Assembly: GCA_045808425.1 (NCBI GenBank)
Contig: JBJMFM010000311.1
Span: 1 to 9,412, forward strand
Direction: 5' to 3'
Length of the DNA: 9,412 bases
From: JAFAQB01 sp045808425
GTDB taxonomy: Archaea; Thermoproteota; Nitrososphaeria; Nitrososphaerales; Nitrososphaeraceae
Numbering within the stretch: position 1 is the stretch's first letter; the number at the start of each line of letters is the position of its first letter. The position numbers were made by a program, and so were the translations under genes. Under the pieces are notes generated by a model. The model did not search any database and had not been told where the DNA came from. It saw nothing but the letters and a program-made list of their open reading frames with translations. Shown piece after piece: positions 1 to 6,297 of this stretch.

Positions 1-61
1 AACATTATAAAGTCTTGTCAAACCCTCTTAGTGTCTTAGGAAGATAGGTAAGCCATTAAAA

Positions 62-89
62 AAACAAACAAACAAACAAACAAACAAAC
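62..89. repeat. (AAAC)7 tetranucleotide microsatellite
   Basis: Seven perfect tandem copies of AAAC, preceded by a short A run. It lies in non-coding DNA; I see no convincing reading frame on either strand in bases 1-180. Such tracts can change length by slippage, but nothing shows a role here. Confidence 0.95.
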
Positions 90-256
90 AGAATTTATTC
101 ACTAATCTATAAAATAGCCAGAAACCTATTGTCGGTTTTTAACTAGATAGAAAATGTTGTAAAATGTGTAGGATCATAAAAGATATGCTATTACTTACTC
201 TAAGTACTGGTTCATTGCTCGTGGCATTGCGTTTCTCTCCCAGCAGCTAACATATA

Positions 257-271
257 CATCCACTATGGATG
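257..271. promoter_or_regulatory. 15-bp inverted repeat CATCCA-CTA-TGGATG
   Basis: Perfect 6-bp arms around a 3-nt spacer. It lies about 50 nt upstream of the small membrane-protein gene at 321 and directly after a weak TATA-like CATATAC (251-257). It could be an operator near the transcription start of that gene. A repeat this short can arise by chance. Confidence 0.3.
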
Positions 272-320
272 AAATGATAATGGATAGGTGAGCCCCCGTG
301 TGATAAGGAAAAGTAGAGAA

Positions 321-475
321 ATGACACTTGATGATGCAGAAACAGTTCTAGGGTTTTTGGCTTTGATAGGACCACTCACAGCAATTTCAGTAAAAAGAAT
401 AAGGGAAGAAGAAGAAAGTGGTATGAAGAATTAAGAGAACAGAGAGTAAGAGATATACAAACTTATATGCTTTGA
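321..475 (+). pseudogene. small single-helix membrane protein, split by a -1 frameshift
   Basis: The ATG at 321 opens a 37-residue frame ending at 432-434. It has an acidic N-terminus, a hydrophobic segment at residues 9-24 (VLGFLALIGPLTAISV) and a charged tail KRIREEEE. After that tail the sense of the protein continues one frame back: from TGG at 419 to TGA at 473-475 it reads WYEELREQRVRDIQTYML, a natural charged-helix continuation. Adding one A in the A-rich stretch 415-418 would restore a single 51-residue protein with EEEEKWYEEL across the junction. An in-frame TAA at 303-305 supports the chosen start. The predicted form is one transmembrane helix followed by a cytoplasmic charged helix; I do not recognise a family. 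It may be a recent pseudogene, a sequencing indel or, less likely, programmed frameshifting. Confidence 0.5.
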
Positions 476-688
476 TATTGGTAGAAAAGGAGTTTCTTGT
501 ATTTGTATGTAGTACATATATTGGCTTACATAGTTGTTCAATAATCACACGAAAAGTGAGAGAAAAAGAACTAGACAAAATTATGATTATGAACCCTATA
601 AACTGAACTCTTTAGGAGAGTTAATAACTTTTATCTGTTATATGCATTCTTCGGCTAACTATGTGCAAAGATGAATGTAATATGCAGG
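476..688. other. non-coding stretch
   Basis: No convincing reading frame on either strand. It is AT-rich and contains a short palindrome TATGTA-G-TACATA at 506-518, which is probably chance in this composition. It forms the distal upstream region of the electron-transfer flavoprotein operon. Confidence 0.5.
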
Positions 689-705
689 GTTAGAAAATTT
701 CTAAC
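689..705. promoter_or_regulatory. 17-bp perfect palindrome upstream of etfB
   Basis: GTTAGAAA-A-TTTCTAAC has two perfect 8-bp arms around a single A. It sits 65 nt upstream of the etfB start, just before the likely TATA elements at 707-715 or 735-742. The size, symmetry and position fit the binding site of a dimeric helix-turn-helix regulator, possibly one responding to acyl-CoA or redox state. The regulator and its ligand are not visible in the window. Confidence 0.5.
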
Positions 706-734
706 TCTTAATACTAACTTTCTTACACAAACAA

Positions 735-742
735 TTTAAATG
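735..742 (+). promoter_or_regulatory. probable archaeal TATA box of the etf operon
   Basis: TTTAAATG is centred about 32 nt before the ATG at 770, predicting a transcript with a leader of roughly 5-8 nt. A second candidate, CTTAATACT at 707-715, would give a leader of about 33 nt that includes the purine-rich GGAAGG at 761-766, a weak Shine-Dalgarno-like sequence. I cannot tell which is used. Confidence 0.4.
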
Positions 743-769
743 GTATGATATGGGGAAGAAGGAAGGCGT

Positions 770-1651
770 ATGAATTCGCTTAATGTCGCAGTTATTGTAA
801 AGCTAGAGCCTGACTTTTCAGAAGGAAATGTCAGTTACAATTCGGATGGGACGCTAAATAGGGCAGAAACTAAGAGTATACTTGGTCCCCACAGTGCAGT
901 TGCATCAAAAGCTGCATTTTATTCTAAAGTAAAATACGGTGCGCATATTTCTATATCAACAATGGGTCCTCCGATTGCTGATTTTGCTTTACAACAGGCA
1001 CAATTAATCTGTGATGCTGATGAATTACATCTCTATAGTGACAGAATTTTTGCAGGTGCGGATACCCTAGCAACCGCTGAAGTATTAAAAACTGGAATAA
1101 GCAAAATGGAAGGAGGGAAAATGGATATTGTTTTTTCAGGACATCGAGCTTCTGATGGTGAGACTGGTCAAACAGGACCTCAGACAGCATGGAAACTTGG
1201 TTATACTTTTCTAGGCAATGTAATTGATTACGACGTTAATCTTGAAAATCAAACCGTCACCGCAAAACGCTTAATCACTTTACAGGGATTTTATGATATA
1301 ATAGAGGAAGTAGAGGCGCCACTTCCTGTATTCATTACAATAGATCCATCATACAACTCAGTATTTAATACAATTTCGCAAAGATTGGCATTTGCAAAGT
1401 ATCAGAAGGAGGCAACCGAACGAGCTCATAATTATAAGAAATATCTCAAAATTTTCAATGCTCAACAGCTGGGTGTCGATCCAAAATTTGTTGGTCTTCC
1501 TGGCTCCCCTACAATTGTGTATAAGGTAGAAAAGATTCCAAAAGCAAAAGCAAGCAGAAAAGCAGAAATAGTAAACGGATCTGATCACGATCAAATAAGA
1601 AAAGTTGTTGCCAAAATACATGACGTTTTAGGAGGAACCATAATCAAATGA
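770..1651 (+). CDS. etfB: electron transfer flavoprotein beta subunit (EtfB/FixA)
   Basis: This is the small subunit of the heterodimeric electron transfer flavoprotein, which accepts electrons from flavin dehydrogenases and passes them to the quinone oxidoreductase encoded two genes downstream. Seen in the sequence: N-terminal strand LNVAVIVKLEPD; family motif GADTLATAEVL at residues 96-106; nucleotide-binding segment DIVFSGHRASDGETGQTGP at 119-137, matching the family pattern G.xA.DGDTGQ.GP; and the C-terminal GLPGSPT motif followed by the usual basic linker and AEIVNGS. At 293 residues it is longer than the usual 250-260. It is the first gene of the operon, and its stop codon overlaps the etfA start (ATGA). 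The start is supported by the preceding purine-rich stretch and by homology-like N-terminal length. The FixA name would apply if it works with a bifurcating FixABCX complex, which cannot be decided here. Confidence 0.93.
   Translation: MNSLNVAVIVKLEPDFSEGNVSYNSDGTLNRAETKSILGPHSAVASKAAFYSKVKYGAHISISTMGPPIADFALQQAQLICDADELHLYSDRIFAGADTLATAEVLKTGISKMEGGKMDIVFSGHRASDGETGQTGPQTAWKLGYTFLGNVIDYDVNLENQTVTAKRLITLQGFYDIIEEVEAPLPVFITIDPSYNSVFNTISQRLAFAKYQKEATERAHNYKKYLKIFNAQQLGVDPKFVGLPGSPTIVYKVEKIPKAKASRKAEIVNGSDHDQIRKVVAKIHDVLGGTIIK
1631..1635 (+). promoter_or_regulatory. Shine-Dalgarno sequence of etfA
   Basis: GGAGG, complementary to the 3' end of 16S rRNA, ends 12 nt before the ATG at 1648 and lies inside the end of etfB. 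It supports translation from 1648. An alternative ATG two codons later (1654) would be further from this site. Confidence 0.6.
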
Positions 1652-2859
1652 CTATGATCACAACTGAAGTCAACAATTACAGGCATCTATTTGTAATAGT
1701 CGAACATGAAGAAGGTAAACCGGTTCCTGTTAGCTTGGAAATGCTTGGTGAAGCTAGGAGGCTTATGGATCATTTTAACAAAAAATATTCTTCCCATGAA
1801 AAAGTTGTTGCCGTAGTACTGGGGAATAAAGTCAGAAAGTTATGTGAAGAATTAATATTCTATGGGGCAGATGCAGTAATTTATGCAGAAGATCCAGAAT
1901 TACAGTATCCAAGGAATATAATTGATACTAAAATAATAAGCCAAATTGCTATGAATAGAGAATGTATAGCAAAGATTTCTCCAGAGGATTGGGAACAATT
2001 CAAAAAACCGCGATATATGTTTTTTGCTGCCGACAATATAGGTAGACATTTGTCATCCACAGTGTTAGCAGAATTAGAATCAGGTCTTGCTTCAGACATT
2101 AATAAACTTGTAATTGAAGATCTTGAAATCAAACATGAACACAAGACAAAAGGTCGGATGATGTCTTATACAAAAACACTTGAAATGTACAGACCTGACT
2201 TTTCAGGATTTCTATGGACTACTATTCTATGTCTTGACAACAGAAATCCCGCTATAAAAAGAGAGTATCATCCCCAAGCATGCAGTATAATTCCTGGAGT
2301 ATTTGCCCCACTTGTGCGTGATGCTACAAGGAAGGGAATAATTGTAGATTATACTCCAAAATTAGAAAAACAAGACCTTAATGTAAAGATATTGAGTCGC
2401 AAAGTTATCAAGAGTGCTGTTGACTTTGATATCCATAAAGCAATCATAAGTTTTGGTAGAGGAATTAAAGATTCGCCAGAAGAAAATATAAAATTAATTG
2501 AAGAATTAGCAAAGGAGTTAGATGCGGAGGTCGGAGTATCACTACCAATTTCAAAGAAACCATATGTAGCAAGTGAGAGAATAACTTCTACCTATATGAT
2601 TTCTGACAGGGTGATAGGAACTAGCGGCCGAAAGGTTATCCCATTGTTATATATTGCTGTAGGAATCAGCGGAGCGATGCAGCACATTGCAGGAATGAAA
2701 GAATCCGACTTTGTCATTGCAATTAATACAGATGAAAATTCACCGATTAGAGATGAATGTGATATTTTCATTAAAGGCAGAATGGAAGATGTAATACCTG
2801 CTATGATTGAGGAATTAAGAAAACAAAAAGAACTAATTATGGGAGTTAGAAGTAAATAA
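1648..2859 (+). CDS. etfA: electron transfer flavoprotein alpha subunit (EtfA/FixB)
   Basis: This is the large ETF subunit that binds the electron-shuttling FAD. The C-terminal FAD domain is clear: YVASERITSTYMI (306-318), GTSGRKVIPLLYIAVGISG (324-342), then AMQHIAGMKESDFVIAINTD (343-362), which match the classical GQTGK.V.P.LYIA.GISGA.QH..GM pattern. The usual glutamine in GQTG is replaced (GTSG), a change in the flavin-contact loop that may alter potential. The N-terminal domain (residues 11-150) has the typical HLFVIVEHEEG strand and FYGADAVIYAEDP. At 403 residues it is longer than common EtfA (about 310-330), with extra sequence roughly between residues 100 and 240. It overlaps etfB by 4 nt and fixCX by 1 nt, so the three are co-transcribed and translationally coupled. 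Confidence 0.95.
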   Translation: MTMITTEVNNYRHLFVIVEHEEGKPVPVSLEMLGEARRLMDHFNKKYSSHEKVVAVVLGNKVRKLCEELIFYGADAVIYAEDPELQYPRNIIDTKIISQIAMNRECIAKISPEDWEQFKKPRYMFFAADNIGRHLSSTVLAELESGLASDINKLVIEDLEIKHEHKTKGRMMSYTKTLEMYRPDFSGFLWTTILCLDNRNPAIKREYHPQACSIIPGVFAPLVRDATRKGIIVDYTPKLEKQDLNVKILSRKVIKSAVDFDIHKAIISFGRGIKDSPEENIKLIEELAKELDAEVGVSLPISKKPYVASERITSTYMISDRVIGTSGRKVIPLLYIAVGISGAMQHIAGMKESDFVIAINTDENSPIRDECDIFIKGRMEDVIPAMIEELRKQKELIMGVRSK

Positions 2860-4733
2860 TGGAACGTTTTGATGTCGCAATAATTGGGGGCGGTTCAGCC
2901 GGGTTAGCTGCACTAAAAGAACTATCAAATCTAGAAAAACAAGCTGTTCTGATAGAGGCTGGGAAGACGGTTGGGTCAAAAAATGTATCTGGCGGCATCC
3001 TTTACTCAAAGAAACCAAAGAACGGTAAGGTCTACAATGTTGAAGACGTCTACGGGCAGCAATTTCTAAGTGAAGCCCCTTTAGAAAGACCTATTACAAA
3101 ATACATCCTACATGCTACCTCAAAAGACAAGGTATTTTCAATTGATCTTACTCGTGCTCATGAATATCAATCTAACTTCGGCTACTCGGTTCTTCTAAAT
3201 AAATTGAACTCTTGGTTTGCAAAAGAAGCAGCGGAAAGTGCTGAAAAACAAGGTGGTGGTATTGTTACTGGAGTCCATGTTAAATCAATTACTTGGCAGA
3301 AAGATAGAACAATAGTTGAGACGAATGAACTTGAGGAGTTTGAAGTAAAGGCAATAATTGCAGCTGATGGAGTAAATTCAGAAATAGCAGAAATAACTGG
3401 TGCTAGACATAAATTTACTACAGAAGAGTTATATCAAGGCGTTAAGGTAGTGGTGAAATTACCTGAGCAGATTATTGATCAGAGATTTGGAATAGAGTCA
3501 AATGAGGGCGCTGCACATCTTTTTGCTGGTGATGTGACATTAAACCATATAGGCGGTGGTTTTGTTTATACCAACCGGGATACAGTTTCAGTTGGAGCAG
3601 TATATCATTATGATTCTCTGATGGAAAAACCGGATGAACCTTATACACTTGTAAATGCATTATTGAATAATCCCATGGTTAGTGGGTTTATTACGGACGA
3701 AGTTGCAACAAAAGAAGATATTGATAAGAATCTTCCAAAAGAAGAACAACTGAGAATACGTTTTGCTGTAAGCAAACTAATCAAAACATGGAATGAGCTA
3801 CGCTATGCATATTATTCCCCCTCTAGCAGGATAAAACTTATTGAAAGTGGTAAGTATAAGTCAGATACAGAGATTAAGACAAGGATCGATTCTATTCGTC
3901 AAGAGCTAATTGATAAATATCAAACAAAGTTTGTAAATGATTACGTTGAGCTGGAGTACAGTGCAAAATTAGTTCCCGATGGAAAGCGATGTAGAATGAA
4001 AAAACCTTATCATGATAACATTTTATTCATAGGTGATGCAGCTGGTAGAGGTATTTTCGTTGGTCCGAGAATTGAAGGACTTAATGTAGGAATTGATGAC
4101 GCCGTAAGGGCTGCCAACGCAGTTGCAAGGTCCATTGATAGAAACAACTTTACCCATAATTATTTGGGGGAATTTTATACGCAATTGGTAGACGATAGCC
4201 CATATACCAGAGATATGAAGGAAATTGATAAAAACTATCTTAAGATATTTCTTGATGCTGCGAAAGATGTTCCAAAGGATATTGTCGGATCAAGATATGG
4301 CATGGTTTTCAGGCTAATGACAAGCGGAACATTGAGGGGTCTTGCAGTAGGTTTTGCAAACATATTAGGATATGATCGCCTTTTACCTATAGTCGAATCC
4401 GTAGAGACATATGTTCAAGTACCAATCGAAATTGCTGAAAAATCAGGTACTAAAGTTACATCAACATATAATCTTACAGTTCCTACAATTGCACAGCGTA
4501 TAGCAAAATTAAAGTATGATGATGATAACCTCTCGCATATCAAAGTTTTAAATCCAAAAAGTGAATTTATGAAAAAGATGGTTATACTGTGTCCGACTAA
4601 GTGCTACAGCTTAGAAAAAGATGATGATGTCACGCTTCAGCATGAAGGATGTATTGAATGCGGGACTTGTGCAAAAGAAACTGAATGGCGGCATCCTCGC
4701 GGAGAGAAAGGAATTAACTATCAATACGGTTAA
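2859..4733 (+). CDS. fixC: ETF:quinone oxidoreductase, FixC with fused FixX ferredoxin domain
   Basis: This protein takes electrons from reduced ETF through FAD and a [4Fe-4S] cluster to a membrane quinone. Residues 5-15 form the Rossmann FAD motif (DVAIIGGGSAG; G10, G12, G15). The second FAD motif is IGDAAGRGIFVGPRIEG at 391-407. The C-terminal 50 residues are a FixX-like ferredoxin: C578-P, then C598-x2-C601-x2-C604 and the WRHPRGEKGINYQYG ending typical of FixX. C582 is an additional Cys. The length of 624 residues is close to mitochondrial ETF-QO (about 617) and longer than separate FixC plus FixX, because of a charged helical segment at about 300-380. No transmembrane helix is seen, so it is probably peripheral on the inner face. 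Its ATG shares one base with the etfA stop (TAATG). It ends 8 bp before the convergent peroxiredoxin-like gene. Confidence 0.94.
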   Translation: MERFDVAIIGGGSAGLAALKELSNLEKQAVLIEAGKTVGSKNVSGGILYSKKPKNGKVYNVEDVYGQQFLSEAPLERPITKYILHATSKDKVFSIDLTRAHEYQSNFGYSVLLNKLNSWFAKEAAESAEKQGGGIVTGVHVKSITWQKDRTIVETNELEEFEVKAIIAADGVNSEIAEITGARHKFTTEELYQGVKVVVKLPEQIIDQRFGIESNEGAAHLFAGDVTLNHIGGGFVYTNRDTVSVGAVYHYDSLMEKPDEPYTLVNALLNNPMVSGFITDEVATKEDIDKNLPKEEQLRIRFAVSKLIKTWNELRYAYYSPSSRIKLIESGKYKSDTEIKTRIDSIRQELIDKYQTKFVNDYVELEYSAKLVPDGKRCRMKKPYHDNILFIGDAAGRGIFVGPRIEGLNVGIDDAVRAANAVARSIDRNNFTHNYLGEFYTQLVDDSPYTRDMKEIDKNYLKIFLDAAKDVPKDIVGSRYGMVFRLMTSGTLRGLAVGFANILGYDRLLPIVESVETYVQVPIEIAEKSGTKVTSTYNLTVPTIAQRIAKLKYDDDNLSHIKVLNPKSEFMKKMVILCPTKCYSLEKDDDVTLQHEGCIECGTCAKETEWRHPRGEKGINYQYG

Positions 4734-4741
4734 CCATACAG

Positions 4742-5293
4742 CTAATTTTTCCATTTTATTGAGCAGCCAATAGATGGATCGAAATCCTTTTCTATTTTTT
4801 CCCCTCCCAAAACCTTTCTTACATTATTTTCCATGACAGAAACTTTCGGAGTCATTTCAGGCTCTGAAGCATCATTAATTCTACCATGAAATACTAGTCT
4901 GCGTTCTTCATTAAAAAGAAAAGGATCAGGCGTACACACTGCCCCATATGCCTTTGCAGTTCCTTGTGTATCGTCAATTAGATATGGGAAATTTAGTTTA
5001 CATTCTCTTGCAAATTTTATCATATTATCAAAACCTTCTCCCTCATAATTAGGATCATTGCTATTGATACCTACTACTTGTAATTCAGATGTTTTGAACA
5101 TGGATTGCAAATTGACAATGTCACCAATTCTTGCCCTAACATAAGGACAGTGATTACATATAAAAACTACTAGCAATGAGTTACTGCTGTTGAAGTCTTT
5201 GAGAGAATATATTTTGTTATCTACGCCTTTTAATTTAAAATCTGGTGATTTTTCGCCTGTTTTTAGAACCTGACTTGAAATAGTCTTTACCAT
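4742..5293 (-). CDS. peroxiredoxin-like thioredoxin-fold protein (AhpC/TSA family)
   Basis: A 183-residue cytoplasmic thiol protein of the AhpC/TSA, PRX-like-1 type. Seen: N-terminal strand GEKSPDFKLKGVDNKIYSLKDF; the redox motif C46-N-H-C49-P at the end of strand LLVVFI, in a CNHCPYV context typical of this subfamily; QVVGINSNDP at 72-81; VCTPDP at 119-124, carrying the conserved TP (cis-Pro) loop; and the family's C-terminal GCSIKWK with C177. It may reduce peroxides or act as a thiol-disulfide oxidoreductase; the exact substrate is unknown. No signal peptide is visible. The start is supported by a TATA box 26 nt upstream, which gives a leaderless transcript. It converges on fixCX with an 8-bp gap, so it is an independent transcription unit, though a flavin-quinone pathway that can leak electrons makes a peroxide-handling neighbour plausible. 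Confidence 0.88.
   Translation of the reverse strand: MVKTISSQVLKTGEKSPDFKLKGVDNKIYSLKDFNSSNSLLVVFICNHCPYVRARIGDIVNLQSMFKTSELQVVGINSNDPNYEGEGFDNMIKFARECKLNFPYLIDDTQGTAKAYGAVCTPDPFLFNEERRLVFHGRINDASEPEMTPKVSVMENNVRKVLGGEKIEKDFDPSIGCSIKWKN
4746..4757 (+). terminator. T-rich terminator candidate for the etf operon
   Basis: TTTTT at 4746-4750 and TTTT at 4754-4757 follow the fixCX stop within 25 nt on the plus strand. Archaeal termination often needs only U-rich tracts. The element overlaps the 3' end of the convergent gene. No stem-loop is evident. Confidence 0.35.
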
Positions 5294-5314
5294 ATTAGCT
5301 TTTGAGACAATGGA

Positions 5315-5323
5315 TATTAAAAA
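5315..5323 (-). promoter_or_regulatory. TATA box for the peroxiredoxin-like gene (leaderless)
   Basis: On the minus strand TTTTTAATA is centred at 5319, 26 nt before the ATG at 5293. This spacing places transcription start at or next to the start codon, as is common in thaumarchaeal genes. Confidence 0.55.
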
Positions 5324-5389
5324 TTGTGCGGTTTTCTAAATACAAATCGCCTAATGAATACTAACTACAAAACCGTATGAGACACACAC

Positions 5390-5402
5390 AAATATATAAA
5401 AC
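5390..5402 (+). promoter_or_regulatory. strong TATA-like element without a following gene
   Basis: AAATATATAAAAC is a good archaeal TATA box on the plus strand (start predicted near 5420), but no plus-strand gene follows. Because it is nearly symmetrical it could also serve the minus strand as an upstream alternative promoter for the peroxiredoxin-like gene. See the hairpin at 5428-5451. Confidence 0.3.
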
Positions 5403-5427
5403 AAAATGAAATAACATACGTGTACAA

Positions 5428-5451
5428 ATCCTAGAAAGTCTTGTTTAGGAT
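5428..5451. repeat. 8-bp stem-loop followed by T5 run
   Basis: ATCCTAGA (5428-5435) pairs with TTTAGGAT (5444-5451) with one G-U pair, around the 8-nt loop AAGTCTTG. A TTTTT run follows at 5459-5463. Read on the plus strand, TATA box, hairpin and T run would define a transcript of about 45 nt. Read on the minus strand, the T-run region is itself a TATA-like GTATAAAAAG. It may be a small RNA, a terminator or a chance fold. Confidence 0.3.
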
Positions 5452-5518
5452 ATTATGCTTTTTATACACACAATTTATCTTATTTAGAAGTAACTAAATT
5501 ATGCAATATTATTACAAT

Positions 5519-5545
5519 ATAGTACTAAGCCATACAAAGTACTAT
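5519..5545. repeat. 27-bp inverted repeat ATAGTACT-N11-AGTACTAT
   Basis: Two perfect 8-bp arms around an 11-nt spacer, 30-56 nt downstream of the stop of the minus-strand remnant at 5575. It could be a hairpin terminating that transcript or an operator. Each arm contains the self-complementary AGTACT, which raises the chance of coincidence. Confidence 0.35.
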
Positions 5546-5574
5546 CAATTCCCTGTGCAGATTTTTTCTCACTA

Positions 5575-5802
5575 CTACAACAGATTCAATGAATTGGTTT
5601 TGCCTTGGATTGGAGTGTTTCCAAAATGACTATTATTCTTGATAGGATCAGGCATTATGCTCATATTACCATCACTTGATAGTTTTATAACAATTGGAAT
5701 GTTACTTACTGGTCCTTCCTTTATAGATATGGTAGTGGTCCCATAATACGCACGAGTGCTTGATTTTTCTGCTACCTTGAAGTCAGCGACCACAAGATAC
5801 GA
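5575..5802 (-). pseudogene. C-terminal remnant of a possible secreted beta-rich protein
   Basis: A 75-codon open frame follows an in-frame TAG (5803-5805). The only usable start is GTG at 5793. The translation has alternating strands typical of a beta-sandwich: VVADFKVAEKSS, GTTTISIKEGPVSNIPIVIKL, then MSIMPDPIKNN, HFGNTPIQGKT. It lacks signal peptide, Cys and enzyme motifs, and the N-terminus is absent; the next upstream coding remnant ends only 34 nt away at 5837. I read it as the 3' end of a gene that has lost its 5' part, but a short standalone protein of 72 residues from the GTG is possible. No family is firmly recognised. Confidence 0.4.
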
Positions 5803-5836
5803 CTATTCATGATGCAAGGATAGGTCATTTAATTGT

Positions 5837-6067
5837 CTACAGATAATCAGAAAGTGACTTTTGCTCTGAGGAAATATTAGCATTATCTGTTTGAACTAGC
5901 TTATCGTATTTTCTCTTAGCTTCTTGCCAATTTATGGAAGGAAAACCTATCATCTTTCTGAATATATTAGCAGTTTCCGGACCAAAGCCAGCATAGTGGT
6001 TATTAGCTGATATTATTGCAAGATTGATACTTCTTCCTCTTGCTCCTCTTTGGTATTTTCTATTTAA
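5837..6067 (-). pseudogene. C-terminal fragment of a probable DUF72 (YecE-like) protein
   Basis: An open frame of 76 codons between an in-frame TAA at 6068-6070 and the TAG at 5837-5839 has no start codon near its beginning. It contains ISANNHYAGFGPETANIFRK at about residues 20-39, followed by MIGFPSINWQEAKRKYDKL. The NNHYAGFGP..AN.FR motif resembles the conserved C-terminal strand and helix of DUF72 proteins (TIM-barrel-like, about 240-280 residues, function unknown). The remaining 170-200 N-terminal residues are not found upstream in any frame, so the gene is 5'-truncated and should be non-functional. The DUF72 assignment is from memory of the motif. Confidence 0.5.
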
Positions 6068-6142
6068 TTATTATATTTTCATTCATATTATGGTGATGCC
6101 TACATTGATTATTATTTGTATATATATATATTAACTAATCTA

Positions 6143-6235
6143 AAATTTTCACGATAGGCATTATCATCAGTGAACCTATCAGCTTTATTCTCATCATCTT
6201 CGAAATTTTCACTATATGCGTCAGTGAACCTCTCT
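6143..6235. repeat. imperfect direct repeat encoding RFTD..Y.ENF
   Basis: Segments 6143-6180 and 6203-6235 share AAATTTTCAC and CAGTGAACCT around a variable middle, with about 25 nt between them. On the minus strand they encode ERFTDAYSENF and DRFTDDNAYRENF, a duplicated acidic element near the C-terminus of the hypothetical protein. A TATATATATATA dinucleotide run at 6119-6130 follows at the extreme 3' end of the gene. Confidence 0.6.
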
Positions 6236-6267
6236 TTTTCGTACTGAGTGTCAGTTAGATAATTTTC

Positions 6268-6297
6268 TTCTTCTGCTATCTGTTCTTCTGCTATCTG
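6268..6297. repeat. perfect 15-bp tandem duplication
   Basis: TTCTTCTGCTATCTG occurs twice in direct succession at 6268-6282 and 6283-6297. It is in frame and encodes two QIAEE units, so its expansion would leave the reading frame intact. Confidence 0.9.

Noticed and set aside
62..89. Possible CRISPR-like repeat
   Set aside because: It is a uniform 4-bp microsatellite without spacers and with no cas genes nearby.
185..250. 21-codon plus-strand frame, hydrophobic (MLLLTLSTGSLLVALRF)
   Set aside because: Resembles a signal peptide but has no ribosome-binding site and is too short to separate from chance.
387..578. Minus-strand open frame of 63 codons with a hydrophobic C-terminus
   Set aside because: The FFFF-rich end is just the complement of a GAA/AAG run in the plus-strand small gene. 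There is no promoter and no recognisable pattern, and the plus-strand reading explains the same bases better.
951..1621. Two minus-strand open frames inside etfB
   Set aside because: They are antisense shadows of a clearly conserved gene and show no protein-like pattern.
1881..3660. Minus-strand open frames inside etfA and fixC
   Set aside because: Shadows of strongly supported plus-strand coding sequence.
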